From assembly GCA_036924085.1 (NCBI GenBank), contig JAVGWX010000018.1:25766063-25830062 (forward strand): DNA of 64,000 nt, given 5' to 3'. This document shows, piece after piece, positions 1 through 9,691 of the stretch (positions within the stretch are counted from its first letter, which is position 1; each line of letters opens with the position of its first letter). The translations under genes and the position numbers were made by a program. Below the pieces are notes generated by a model that worked only from the letters and a program-made list of their open reading frames with translations, searched no databases and was not told the origin of the DNA. This DNA comes from Ariolimax columbianus (lineage: Eukaryota > Mollusca > Gastropoda > Stylommatophora > Arionidae).

Positions 1-2052
1 GTCACAAGGCCGAAACTGCCCCCATTTGCTGGGTCAGTAAGCCAGCCCGTTAGTCCTCGGTCCAAGACAGACCCTGGGCGAGGAGAAATTAAGGCCATCA
101 TGGAGGACATAATGAACTTGAAAAAGAAGGACTGGAAAACATTCAGTAGATCGTGCACATCTACACTCCCCAGAGTGAAATCTGTGTCTACAAATTCTTC
201 TCCAAGGGCATCACCTCGTTTTAGCTCACCCGTTGGAATTGATATCCCAAAATCAGGATTATCTAGAGATCGCAGCCGAAGCCTGAAGCTTCTCACAGAT
301 AAATTGATGAACAAGAACTCCAAACAAGCATTAATAGAGGAGTCAAGGCCGGGTGATGAGAATGAATGTGGGGATGTTGTATCTGCAACAATAGACCTGC
401 AGCCAGTTGGTAACACATTTGAGCAGTGGACACCTTCGGATATATCTGGCTCTGGACCACCACCAGGGGGCTGTTACAGAAGAAGCCCAGACAGGCGATC
501 AGTGGAGCATACATATGAGCAGATTTTGGAGTCACCTGAAGATACAGAACAAGATGAAGCAGAAGGGATCAAGTTTACGCCTAAAGATGATAGTTTTAGG
601 ACAGTCTCAGAGTTTATTCAGGGGGTTGGCCAAACAAGTCATGAAAAAGGCCCAGATCATTATTTTCCTGGAGCATCACATAAAAAATCATCTGCCGGTG
701 GAAGAGTAGAGAGCACCAGGTCTCAAGATGACTTTATAAATGTTAAATCGCACACAGAAGGAACTCCTGAGGATGAAGGGTTGGGTGAAGGCGGAGAGCA
801 TTCTCCACCTTTTGTCAGCACTTATATCTACCATCCTATTCCCCGTAACTCCAAATTTTTACAATTAGCTGCTACAAAACCGCCTAAACGTTTCCCTCCT
901 GAGAGACGGTCTGGCATCACAATGCTGTCATCTCGAGGCCGAGTTGTAGCCTTCAGTAAGACAGGGCGTGATAGTTCTAGATCACTGGAAGCTCATTCAG
1001 CCGATGAGCAGCCTCGACATCGACCTCAGCGTCGGAGTGAATCAGGAAAGTCTAGTTTACAAATATCCCCACCACGCTTTATCACTCATCCGCCGCATGC
1101 GAAAGCTTCACACAACGAGGCAGGATCTGTTGACACGAATGGCTTTGCAGCTCTAAGATCATCTGTAGGCTGTGAAGACGAACAGAAACTTAGTCAAATG
1201 TCCCTGGCGGACAGTCAGTTTGTCAGCGACATGTCAGAATGTCCTTCCTGCCAAGATGTAGCAGAAAGTAGAATCCTAGACACCAGCACGGATGTTTCAG
1301 ATCGCAAAAATGTTAAGTCCGCCAAGCAGAAGTCCAGAAGTGATCCAAGTGGAGACAGACCCCGTGACAGCCTAGACTTTCCTCTGAGCTTGGAACATCC
1401 TCAGTCTCAAAGTGCACCCTTGTTGTCAGAGACGAGTGAAGAAACCTTGCAACCTCATGAACCAAGCAGTGTGGTGCCTGTAATAGATAAACTGAAACCT
1501 GCTTCTGAAGATGTTGTGTCTTGCCAATACATTATTGGTGATGAAATGGGGGATGACCATAATTCGGCGGGAGAAGACAATGAACGTGTGAATATTGATG
1601 TTAAAAGCGAAGACAGGTCAACCCCAGAGAGTGAAACTGCTGTTGGTACTAAATCTAAATTCTCAAGGTCTCCTGCCGTGTCTGCTACAGTGATACTGCA
1701 TGGCCCTTCTCCCTCACCAGTCCCAGCTCCAGAGCGACCTACAAACTTACTCAGTGTTCCAGCATCTTCAGGAACTGGACGAAAGCCAAGTATATTTCGC
1801 AGTGCAAGTTCTGCGAGCGTCCTGCAGAATCGAAAGCCTGTAGGGTCTCCCATACGAGAAAAAGACGTTGTTAGGAAATACAGCATTACCTCCGATGAAC
1901 CCATAACTAATTGCAAGTCTTCAGCCAACTTGGCGCCGGATTTCTTACCTATTGGAGATACAGTCAATGCAACGTCCATGCCTGCAGTTTGGAATAAGGA
2001 TAGATTTACTTCTAGCACTGAATCGCCAGAGAGAGAGCCAGGATTCATTAAG
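1..2052 (+). CDS. Large internal or 5'-incomplete exon of an unrecognised Ser/Pro-rich host protein
   Basis: The + frame 1 is open from the first base of the window for 684 codons. It extends past the ATG at 100, so that ATG is probably not the true start. The coding part most likely ends at 2052, where AAG|GTAACA forms a splice donor; the frame would otherwise stop 12 codons later. The product is hydrophilic and of low complexity: rich in Ser, Pro, Arg and acidic residues, with no membrane segment, signal peptide or enzyme motif that I can see. Near the start is a short charged, possibly helical stretch (GEIKAIMEDIMNLKKKDW), followed by many Ser-Pro and Arg-x-x-Ser sites typical of a phosphorylated disordered scaffold or cytoskeletal regulator. 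Codon use is balanced and non-repetitive, unlike everything downstream. I do not recognise the family. An antisense frame at 1455-2069 is its shadow. Confidence 0.8.
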
Positions 2053-2058
2053 GTAACA
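2047..2058 (+). promoter_or_regulatory. Candidate 5' splice donor of the host exon
   Basis: The sequence ATTAAG|GTAACA matches the animal donor consensus. The codons after it (VTKVYILCVKS, then a stop) differ in composition from the Ser/Pro-rich exon, which fits intron read-through. No acceptor or next exon was identified in the window. Confidence 0.6.
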
Positions 2059-2627
2059 AAAGTATACATTTTATGTGTGAAAAGTTAATTCCTTGACTAT
2101 AATTTAAGGATTACAGATGATATAATATATTGATGATTAGCCTTTTCACTCCAGGTGAAGCATAAAGTACCACCACATCATTACTATCAATTATGAATGC
2201 ATGCCCGTCACACCTTTTGGGACATAGGCCATTTATAATCCTCCAGCAAGTTCAGCCTTGAGCTGCCCTTTATGCCTCACTCCAGTTGAGGTCCAGGGAC
2301 TGAAGTTCATTTTCACAGTCTCTTCTCCAGGTGTTTCTTGGTCTACCTTTCTTCCTCTTCCCCAGTGGAGTCCATGTCAAGGCCTGTCTGGCCATGTTTG
2401 ATGTTTTCCGTAAAGTGTGTCCTATCCAACCCTATTTCCTGCGCTTGATCTGTTGAGGTTGGCTGCTTTCCCATTGATCTTCATTTCTCACCATATCTTG
2501 CCAGCCTATACTCATTATTCTCCGTAGACATTTATTGACAAATGGCTGGAGTTTCCTTTTGTACTGCCTTTGTTGTTCTCAAAGTTTTAGCTCCGTTCAG
2601 AGGTACTGACTTGGCATCTGAGTTATA
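2053..2627. other. Intronic or intergenic repeat-derived DNA
   Basis: No gene is seen. The stretch 2120-2190 (TTGATGATTAGCC, then tGAAGCATAAAGTACCAC) recurs in diverged form at 3015-3080. The stretch 2230-2440 resembles 13270-13505, sharing GTGTCCTATCC and the preceding TTCCTTGGYCTWCC-like text. It looks like the reverse complement of LINE coding DNA, but I cannot place it in a domain. Confidence 0.35.
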
Positions 2628-2941
2628 CAATCTTAACTTGGTCTTAGTCTTATGAACAATCTTAACTTGGTATTAGTCTTATCAACAATCTTAACTTGGT
2701 ATTAGTCTTATCAACAATCTTAACTTGGTCTCAGTCTTAAAAAAATCTTAACTTGGACTCAGTCTTATGAACAATCTTAACTTGGACTTAGTCTTATGAA
2801 CAATCTTAACTTGATCTTAGTCTTATGAACAATCTTAACTTGGACTCAGTCTTATGAACAATCTTAACTTGGTCTTAGTCTTATGAACAATCTTAACTTG
2901 GACTCAGTCTTATGAACAATCTTAACTTGGTATTAGTCTTT
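2628..2941. repeat. 29-bp minisatellite, about 11 copies
   Basis: The unit begins CAATCTTAACTTGG and continues TCTTAGTCTTATGAA. Starts at 2628 and 2657 show the 29-bp spacing. Copies differ at a few positions (TCTTAG, TATTAG, ACTCAG), and one copy carries an A-rich change near 2740. Confidence 0.9.
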
Positions 2942-3269
2942 ATTTCCCAAGATTTCCATATATTATTCAGTAGCAGAAATGATGTCCTGGCCTTTCTAAT
3001 TCACACGTGATAAAATTTATTGATGATTAGAAGTTTCTCTCCAAGTGAAGCGTGAAGCATAGTGTACCACTACACTAAATTTTGGAGCCATACAGAACTG
3101 AGATGGTGTTTAAACCGACTAGAATTTGCACTCAACTTGATATTGTAGATTAGTCCTACTTATTCTTCAGGCGTTTCGGAAAAGCTTCAGGCTTTAGCTG
3201 TGGTCATCAACATGCTCAGTGGGGTTCACTTTTATGGTTGGTGCTCAATCCAGGTCATTAGAGATGTTT

Positions 3270-3597
3270 TCGGGATCAAGATGCAGAGCCGCATGAGCTG
3301 CAGCGGTCAGCGCTGCCAAGACCCTTCTACACCTACGCGCGATGATCCTGGATAACATGTTACAACAGAGCAGGCTGTCTAAGGAGAAGGAGTTGAAGAG
3401 GGAAGGCTAATGCAGCACTAAAAAAATACCTTCTGCAGAAGACGGATGTGTCGGACCGAAAGGTGCAAATATCGCAGTCAAACTGTAGACTAGTGACACA
3501 ACGCATTCGGTTCTCCGGACTACATCCTGCTACTTGCAAAGCACTATTGAGAACTTGGTAGTGGGAGATTGAGAACAAATGCAGAAGAAGAATAAGA
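3270..3597 (+). mobile_element. Family A retroposon, complete copy A1
   Basis: It starts with GGGATCAAGATGC. It then carries the segment beginning CTGCCAAGACC, the conserved GTCGGACCGAAAGGTGCAAA block, and a tail GGGAGATTGAGAACAAATG followed by GAA triplets. It is flanked by AGAGATGTTT at 3260-3269 and again at 3598-3607, an apparent 10-bp target-site duplication. This copy has no intact 33-bp internal unit; only GGTCAGCG remains. Confidence 0.8.
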
Positions 3598-3660
3598 AGA
3601 GATGTTTCTATATCTGAAATAGATAAGAAGTAGAGATGTTTCCATATCTGAAATAGATCC
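3598..3660. repeat. Short local duplication beside A1
   Basis: AGAGATGTTTC followed by ATATCTGAAATAGAT occurs twice, near 3598 and near 3633. The second copy includes the insertion target of A1, so the duplication probably involves target DNA. Confidence 0.6.
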
Positions 3661-3935
3661 CTCTCGCATTTTCTAAAGTCTTGTAGCTTTCTATGGAGCC
3701 GATCCTTTAGCAGCTTGTAGAACATTATCTTGGTTCTCAAGGATCGTGGAGACTGTCTGCGCTGCATGCTCAAATCACTAGCTATAGCATTCATGGATTT
3801 CCCACCCTTGTGTTGCCTTTTGTTTCACTTCCAAATAGATACTTCTTCTTAGCCTCTTGCTGCTGCTATCACTAGAACATGTTTGACCCTGTTAAGGAGC
3901 CATGATGCATTTCACGGTAATGTGTTTTTAAAAGA

Positions 3936-4315
3936 ATGATTGTGATGTCAGCAATATTTATCAGCCAAAACACAACTACGAGGAAAACGGTCATTCTAAC
4001 TCCTGACTCCAGGAGCATACTCCAAACCAACTCAAGCCCCAGACTCAGAATGGAACATTCGAGACTCAAGACTCACCTCCACAGAATGGGTGTTATAGAT
4101 TCCGCCACACTCGAGTGCGGAGCCCCACAAGCAAACACCAGAACGTATCCTGCAGGACTGCTCCACTTAGCAGGCCCAAAGAGATCGTCTGGACTGGGGT
4201 AACGACCAATCATAAAAAATCTCATTGGTACTGGGGAAGACCAGAAACACACGGCCTCCTTGGTAAACCAGGCTGGGCTAGAAGCATAGCATGAGTTGAT
4301 CGAAGAAGATGATTA
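3936..4315 (+). pseudogene. LINE fragment: RNase H segment fused to C-terminal domain
   Basis: The frame reads TTTRKTVILTPDSRSILQ, resembling the RNase H strand that carries the catalytic TDS motif (here TPDS). It then jumps to a C-terminal segment LKTHLHRMGVIDSATLECGA, typical of Jockey-like LINEs with a Cys-rich end. The rest of RNase H is missing, so this is an internally deleted remnant. The same RNase H text recurs at 57280, 58742 and 59260, and the C-terminal text at 25900 (- strand) and 44840. Confidence 0.65.
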
Positions 4316-4431
4316 GAACATCGAGCGCCATCTAGTATTACTATTGAAAAGCAAAATAGTTAGTGGTTTGTACAGTGTCTCTTATCATCTCATTGTTGAT
4401 TCAATTCTAAAACCATGTGAGAAAAGTGCAA

Positions 4432-5176
4432 GGCGTGTTCAAATGAAACTGGACCTAACTGCACCAAGTGAACATATGTTCGATGCGCATGATGACGTCA
4501 CTTCTGATTGTAAACAGCACATACCAACTGTCAAGTTTGCAAAATTTTATTATCCTCTGACTCATAGTTTCTTCAGCAGACCGTTGAAAACATGGCGGGT
4601 GTGATACGGAATCTGTCCTGAGTTAATCAGCGAGCGATGATTCGGTTTCTAACAGCTGAAGGATGCCGACCAGTTGACATTCATTGCAGAATGCAGACAG
4701 TGTATGGTGACAGAAGTGTGGCGAACGTAAGCTCTGGCGACGGTCCACCTGAATTGCAGCATCAATTCTGACGATGACATCTTCTGACACAACAATATGA
4801 GCCTAGCCTGGTCTCGGAAGATCTTTCGTTAACTCACGTCCTTCTTTAAACATCGTTGTCCAGTTCTTCACTGTTGTGTTTGACACACTTTTATCACCAT
4901 ACACTGCCTGCATTCTGCGATGAATTTCAATTGGTCGACATACTTCAGCTGTTAGAAACCGAATCACTGCTCGCTGATCAACTCAGGACGGATTCCATAT
5001 CACACCCGCCATGCTTTCAACGGTCTGCTGAGAAAACTCTGAGTTGGAGGATAATGAAATTTTGCAAACTTGACGGTTGGTGTGTTCTGTTTACATCAGA
5101 AGTGAGGTCATCATGTGCAGCATTGTATGTATGTTCACTTTGTGCAGTTAGGTCAGGTTTCATTTGAAAACTCCCT
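4432..5176. mobile_element. Fold-back (inverted) pair of mariner-like 5' halves
   Basis: Bases 4432-4727 match the first 290 or so bases of the mariner copy at 61472, including its non-coding leader and the first transposase helix-turn-helix (TAEGCRPVDIH). Bases 4722-5176 carry the reverse complement of the same region, extended about 160 bp further into the transposase. The arms meet at a shared CGAA. The result is a stem of roughly 290 bp with a loop of about 160 bp. Both arms have lost their reading frame and no catalytic domain is present. Confidence 0.75.
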
Positions 5177-5364
5177 AGTATCATTTTAGTGAAGTATTGA
5201 ACTATTTCTCTGTACCACGAGGCGCACATTTTGGAAACCACTGATATAATGGAAACGGCGTTGATCAAGGTGGCGCTAAATAGGTGTTTATTTATATGCT
5301 GAAATCAAATACGAAAAATGCCTTTCGCGTTAAGACCAGGAATTGGCACGAGAAGAGAGAATTT

Positions 5365-5530
5365 GAAATAAAAACTGTGATACAGTGGATCCCGTCTTAT
5401 TGCAACATCCTTGGCGGCGAAGTAGCTGAGATGCTGTCAAAGAAAGGTGGAAAACTGACTCAGCCTGAAGCAATTATAAAAAGAGGGCATGAAGATTTAA
5501 CCGCTGAATATCCAGGGGCACGTTAAAAGC
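5365..5530 (+). pseudogene. LINE RNase H fragment
   Basis: TVIQWIPSYCNILGGEVAEM followed by LSKKGGKLTQPEA matches the end of a LINE RNase H domain (consensus WIPSHC-I-GNE-AD-LAKKG). Asn-Glu of GNE has become GGE. Coding similarity fades after about 5530. Confidence 0.6.
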
Positions 5531-5680
5531 GATGCAATTTACCCTTTGAACAGACGAGAACATGTGGTAATCTCCTGGGTACACCACAACATGTTTGAGA
5601 GAATGTCTGTTCAACAAGATAGGGGTAGAAGACTATCAGGCTTATTGTTGTTGCTACTTGCTCTTTATCCTGTTCTTCAT

Positions 5681-5915
5681 GTTCTACGGCTTTTGTTCAT
5701 GTTGTTCTTGTTCATCTTCTCCTTCGTGTTCTACGGCTTTTGTTCATGTTGTTCTTATTCATCTCCTCCTTCATGTTCTACGGCTTTTGTTCATGTTGTT
5801 CTTGTTCATCTTCTCCTTCGTGTTCTACGGCTTTTGTTCATGTTGTTCTTGTTCATCTTCTCCTTCGTGTTCTACGGCTTTTGTTCATGTTGTTTTTGTT
5901 CATCTCCTCTATCTT
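5681..5915. repeat. 47-bp minisatellite, 5 copies
   Basis: GTTCTACGGCTTTTGTTCAT recurs at 5681, 5728, 5775, 5822 and 5869, an exact 47-bp spacing. Because 47 is not a multiple of 3, several overlapping frames stay open. These are not genes. Confidence 0.92.
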
Positions 5916-6485
5916 GTTCTTGTTTTTCTTGTTCATGTTCTTCTTGTGTTAGTTCTTATTCTTACTAAACATCTTATTCTCTTCTTGCTCTTTCTGTTTC
6001 GACTCTTCTTCTTGTTCTTCTTGTTTCTGTTTTTTTCTTTTTCATTTTCTTGTTCTTATTCTTTCTATAAATCTTGTTCTTGTTCTTCTTGTTTCTGTTC
6101 TTCTTTTTCTTATTCTTTCTATAAAACTTGTTTTTTTCCTCCATCTTGTTTCTATTCTTCTTTTTCCTTTTCTTGTTTTTATTCTTACTAAACATTTTGT
6201 GTATCTTGTTCTTCTTGTTTCTGTTTTTTTTCTTTTTCATTTTTTTAATTCTTACTGAACATCTTGTTCTCTCTTTGTTCTTCTTAGTTCTGTTCTTATT
6301 TTTATTTATTTATTGATTCTTATTCTCACTATAAATCTAGTTCTTTTCCTCCTCCTTGTTCTTGTTCCTGTTCTTCTTGTTTCAGTTTCTTTTTCTTTTC
6401 TTGTTCTAATTCTTACTATGAATCGTATTCTTTTTCTTCCTGTTTTTCTTGTTCTATTTCTTCTTTTTTCTTTTGGCTTGGTTTG
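5916..6485. repeat. Pyrimidine-rich low-complexity tract
   Basis: This is an irregular TTCTTGTTCTT-type tract with interspersed TTCTTACTAAACAT and TTCTATAAATCTTG blocks. It abuts the (GAA)n tail end of the reversed family-A copy A2, so it may be a hugely expanded and diverged tail. Confidence 0.8.
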
Positions 6486-7409
6486 GCTTCATTCGTTCTC
6501 AATCTCCCGCTACCAAACCCCGAAAAGGCTTAAGTGGCAGAATGTAGTCCAGAGAACGGAATGCGTTATGTCGTAGCTTACAGCTTGACTGCGATATTTG
6601 CACATTTCGGTCTAACACATCCGACTTCAGCAAGCATTTTATGAGTACCGGGTTAGCATTCCCTCTTCTATACTTTCTTCTTAGCCAGTCTGCCCTGCTG
6701 CAGCATGTTATCCAGGATCACCACGTGGAGGTGTAGAATGGTCTTGGCAGCTCTGGTTCGCTGGCCCTGACGCTAGCAGTCAGCTATGGGTCGCTGGCCC
6801 TGACGCTAGCAGTCAGCTATGGGTCGCTGGCCCTGACGCTAGCAGTCAGCTATGGGTCGCTGGCCCTGACGCTAGCAGTCAGCTATGGGTCGCTGGCCCT
6901 GACGCTAGCAGTCAGCTATGGGTCGCTGGCCCTGACGCTAGCAGTCAGCTCTGGTTCGCTGGCCCTGACGCTAGCAGTCAGCTCTGGTTCGCTGGCCCTG
7001 ACGCTAGCAGTCAGCTATGGATCGCTGGCCCTGACGCTAGCAGTCAGCTCTGGTTCGCTGGCCCTGACGCTAGCAGTCAGCTATGGGTCGCTGGCCCTGA
7101 CGCTAGCAGTCAGCTCTGGTTCGCTGGCCCTGACGCTAGCAGTCAGCTATGGATCGCTGGCCCTGACGCTAGCAGTCAGCTATGGGTCGCTGGCCCTGAC
7201 GCTAGCAGTCAGCTATGGATCGCTGGCCCTGACGCTAACAGTCAGCTATGGATCGCTGGCCCTGACGCTAGCAGTCAGCTATGGGTCGCTGGCCCTGACG
7301 CTAGCAGTCAGCTATGGGTCGCTGGCCCTGACGCTAGCAGTCAGCTATGGATCGCTGGCCCTGACGCTAACAGTCAGCTATGGATCGCTGACCACTGCAG
7401 CTCATGCGC
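6486..7409 (-). mobile_element. Family A retroposon A2 with expanded internal satellite
   Basis: Read on the - strand it has the family-A 3' body (6490-6730, including the reverse complement of ACCGAAAkGTGCAAA) and the gene-distal head (reverse of GAGCTGCAGTGGTCAGCGAT, 7384-7405). Between them lie about 19 tandem copies of a segment that is single-copy in A5, A6 and A8. The outermost head (GGGATCAAGATGCTGAGC) is missing at 7409. Confidence 0.85.
6757..7390. repeat. 33-bp satellite inside family A, about 19 copies
   Basis: The unit is TCGCTGGCCCTGACGCTAGC followed by AGTCAGCTATGGG, with a strict 33-bp step (for example 6791 to 6824). Variants alternate TATGGG, TATGGA and TCTGGT. It contains the near-palindrome CTGACGCTAGCAGTCAG. 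Confidence 0.95.
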
Positions 7410-7660
7410 TCCTTTTTTTCTTTTCATGTTCTTATTCCTACTGTGATTCTTGTTTTATGTTTCCTCCTCCTTATTCATGTTTTTGTTGTTTGTGACATTA
7501 TTTTTCTTGTACTTTTTGTCATTATTGGCGTTGTTGTTCATCTAATCTTCTTTTTATTTTTTTTATTCTTGTTCTTCGTGCTCTAGTTTTCTTGTTCGTC
7601 ATTTTCTTTTTTTTCTTTTTCTTGTTTTTTGTCAGCAGGTCCCGCTCTTTTTGTGTGCTT
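7410..7660. repeat. T-rich pyrimidine tract
   Basis: This is low-complexity T/C-rich DNA. The 60-codon Phe/Leu/Val frame in it is compositional. Confidence 0.7.
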
Positions 7661-7774
7661 GAAAAAACGAAACTAGGTCAGGGATGTGAAAGATCTTTGA
7701 GACACGTACAAGATGATAGGTTCCGTTGATTGGTAGTAGCTGCAGTCTTTATAGAATGGCCGGTAAACCTCAGC

Positions 7775-8290
7775 TGTTGCTGTTTGCGAATGCCCACAAT
7801 AGAGTAGGTTTACTCGTTTATGCACCGTTACAGTAGCTTTCCTCACATACCGAGCGTGCTGATGAAGGTGGACCAGGGTCCTCCAGACGGTTGTGCTATT
7901 CTTGGCTTCAACTGCATGCCGCTCACTACTACGGTAATCGCGTCGATCCCTCAACTTGTTAGCCAGGCTGTCATGAAAACAGCCCGTTTCCAGGAAGGAC
8001 TGCGGGGAAGCCAAGGTGAGGGTCTTGGCCAGAATATTTAGCCTGACGTTGACTAACATGTCTGATCAGTATGTTTTGCCTGAACCTGACTAACAGATCC
8101 GATCAGCATATTTTGCCTGACGCTGACTAACATGTCTGATCAGTATGTTTTGCCTGAACCTGACTAACAGATCCGATCAGCATATTTTGCCTGACGCTGA
8201 CTGCTAAATCCGATCAGTATATTTTGCCTGACGCTGACTAACATGTCTGATCAGTATGTTTTGCCTGACCAGTCGTTAGTCTTCCTCCCC
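7775..8290 (+). mobile_element. Family B element B1
   Basis: It contains the family-B body: TGTTGCTGTTTGCGAATGCC, CCGAGCGTGCTGATGAAGG, GGTCCTCCAGACGGTTG, CTCACTACTACGG and GAAAACAGCCCGTTTCCAGG. A 37-bp array follows, and the element ends at GTTAGTCTTCCTCCCC. There are no coding motifs. Confidence 0.8.
8040..8275. repeat. 37-bp satellite inside B1, about 6 copies
   Basis: The unit is GCCTGACGYTGACTAACATG followed by TCTGATCAGTATGTTTT. Two variants (AACATGTCTGATCAGTATG and AACAGATCCGATCAGCATA) alternate, suggesting a 74-bp duplication step. Confidence 0.9.
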
Positions 8291-8699
8291 AAACGTCAGC
8301 TGTAAAAGTGCCAAACATTCAATAAATACTTCTTTTACTATTCTTTGCTCCCTCTCCGGCCCCACATTAGCACTTTAACATGTCAGCCATGTCGTAAGAG
8401 ACGACTAAGCAGGGCTGGGCATGGATCTAGCTAGCTCATTCGGCAGAAACTTCAACAAATATGCAAGTACTAGCTGCAGTCTCCCTGTTTTTCCCGAGAT
8501 AGTTATGTAAGTATTAAACTTGAAGGGCCCCTTTTCAGTACCCATCCTTCCTCCCACTGCACTCCCTGCGGCCACCATAATGTATGGCATTTAACACGAT
8601 GGTTGACATTTTTCTAACCCACCAAGCCCACCCCTCTCCCGTTTTTCCCTCATACTAAGCCGATACTTCTGCTACTTATTCTCGCCATCAAATCCTCTT
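8291..8699. other. No gene or repeat recognised
   Basis: This is mixed-composition DNA. I see no coding motif, tandem repeat or match to the other families here. Confidence 0.5.
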
Positions 8700-8866
8700 T
8701 TTCTTCTGAAGTATAATGTGTCGGACCGAAAGTTGCAAATATCGCAGTCAAGCTGTAAACTACGATACAACGCATTCCGTTCTCTGGACAACACCCTGCT
8801 ACTTGCAAAGTCCTTTTCAGGGCTTGGTAGTTGAAGATTTAGAACGAACGAAAAAGAAGAAATTCC
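8700..8866 (+). mobile_element. Family A, truncated copy A3
   Basis: It keeps only the tail half: GTGTCGGACCGAAAGTTGCA, then GCATTCCGTTCTCTGG, then GAACGAACGAAAAAGAAGAA. Loss of the GGGATCAAG end with retention of the GAA-rich end is what 5' truncation of a retroposon looks like. Confidence 0.75.
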
Positions 8867-8999
8867 CTTTTGTCTTGTTTAATAAAAGTAAGTAGCATGT
8901 CCTCTGCAGAACGTCGTTTCTTACAACCGCCAACCTATTTGGAGGGTTAAGTTTCTCGGCAGGTAGGCTGTGTTACTTTCCTTACGTGGAGGAGCGTTC

Positions 9000-9106
9000 G
9001 CTCGAAAAAAAGCACACGTGTCTGCCAACCCGGAACATAGCGGGATTAGAACCAAGTGCGTTTGGATTGTGAAGCCTAGCGAGTTTCATCCCTAGGCCAT
9101 GCTGAG
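9000..9106 (-). mobile_element. tRNA-like SINE head interrupted by another SINE
   Basis: On the - strand, CATGGCCTAGGGATG (box A-like) and GGTTCTAATCC (box B-like) are separated by about 40 bases, as in a tRNA-derived SINE head. It does not fold into a standard tRNA by eye and has no CCA end. Confidence 0.5.
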
Positions 9107-9116
9107 TCCCTTGTTT

Positions 9117-9382
9117 TTTGTAAAAAAAATTTGTTTTGTTTTGCGTTTGCCTTATTTCTCTTATCCCCAAGGCAGTGTGCGTTGCACTGTGGTTTTTATT
9201 TTGCAGCTGTCGGCCCAGTGCATCCGACTTCAGCATGCATTTTATCTAAGGGTCTGCTTCCTCCTGCATTTTCTAAGGGTTTGCTTCCCCGGGGTAACGG
9301 CCGGTGCTGTGATGGGGATTGAACCCAGCACCTTGAGGTTGTGAGCCGTGCCACTTAACCACTAGGCCACGCCGTCCCCTAC
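9117..9382 (-). mobile_element. tRNA-derived SINE, family G (copy 1)
   Basis: Read on the - strand it begins GGGGACGGCGTGGCCTAGTG. Box A is TGGCCTAGTGG and box B is GGGTTCAATCC. A body follows with CCGTTACCCCGGGGAAGC and GAAGTCGGATGCACTGGGCC, then an A-rich end. TCCCTTGTTT flanks it at 9107-9116 and 9383-9392, a 10-bp target-site duplication. Confidence 0.85.
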
Positions 9383-9399
9383 TCCCTTGTTTAATAAGC

Positions 9400-9673
9400 T
9401 ATAACTAAATCAAATTCATAATTCAATAGTGGATTTAAATGGGTTTTACACATGCACATTTGACATCAAACCAAGCAAATTGGGTCACGAGGTCACCACC
9501 TGTATTTCGTTACACTTCCTTTGTAAATGTTTAGAAAAATAATAAAAGGTAATTATACCAAATTTGGTTCAGATCGGTGGAACGGTTTAGAATTGTATAA
9601 GGAAAGAACAGCATATCAAACAACGAAAATACAGAATCAGTGTTTTTCATGATTGAGAACGACCTAAGTCAAG
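9400..9673. other. AT-rich unassigned DNA
   Basis: No feature is recognised. It ends in a short (TA)n tract at 9674-9692 that borders family C. Confidence 0.5.
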
Positions 9674-9691
9674 TTATATATATATATATAT

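Noticed and set aside
1455..2069. 204-codon antisense frame
   Set aside because: It is a shadow of the sense exon; the sense frame is open for 684 codons and ends at a donor.
5916..6485. Lys/Asn-rich - strand and Phe/Leu-rich + strand frames
   Set aside because: They come from a polypyrimidine tract with no codon structure.
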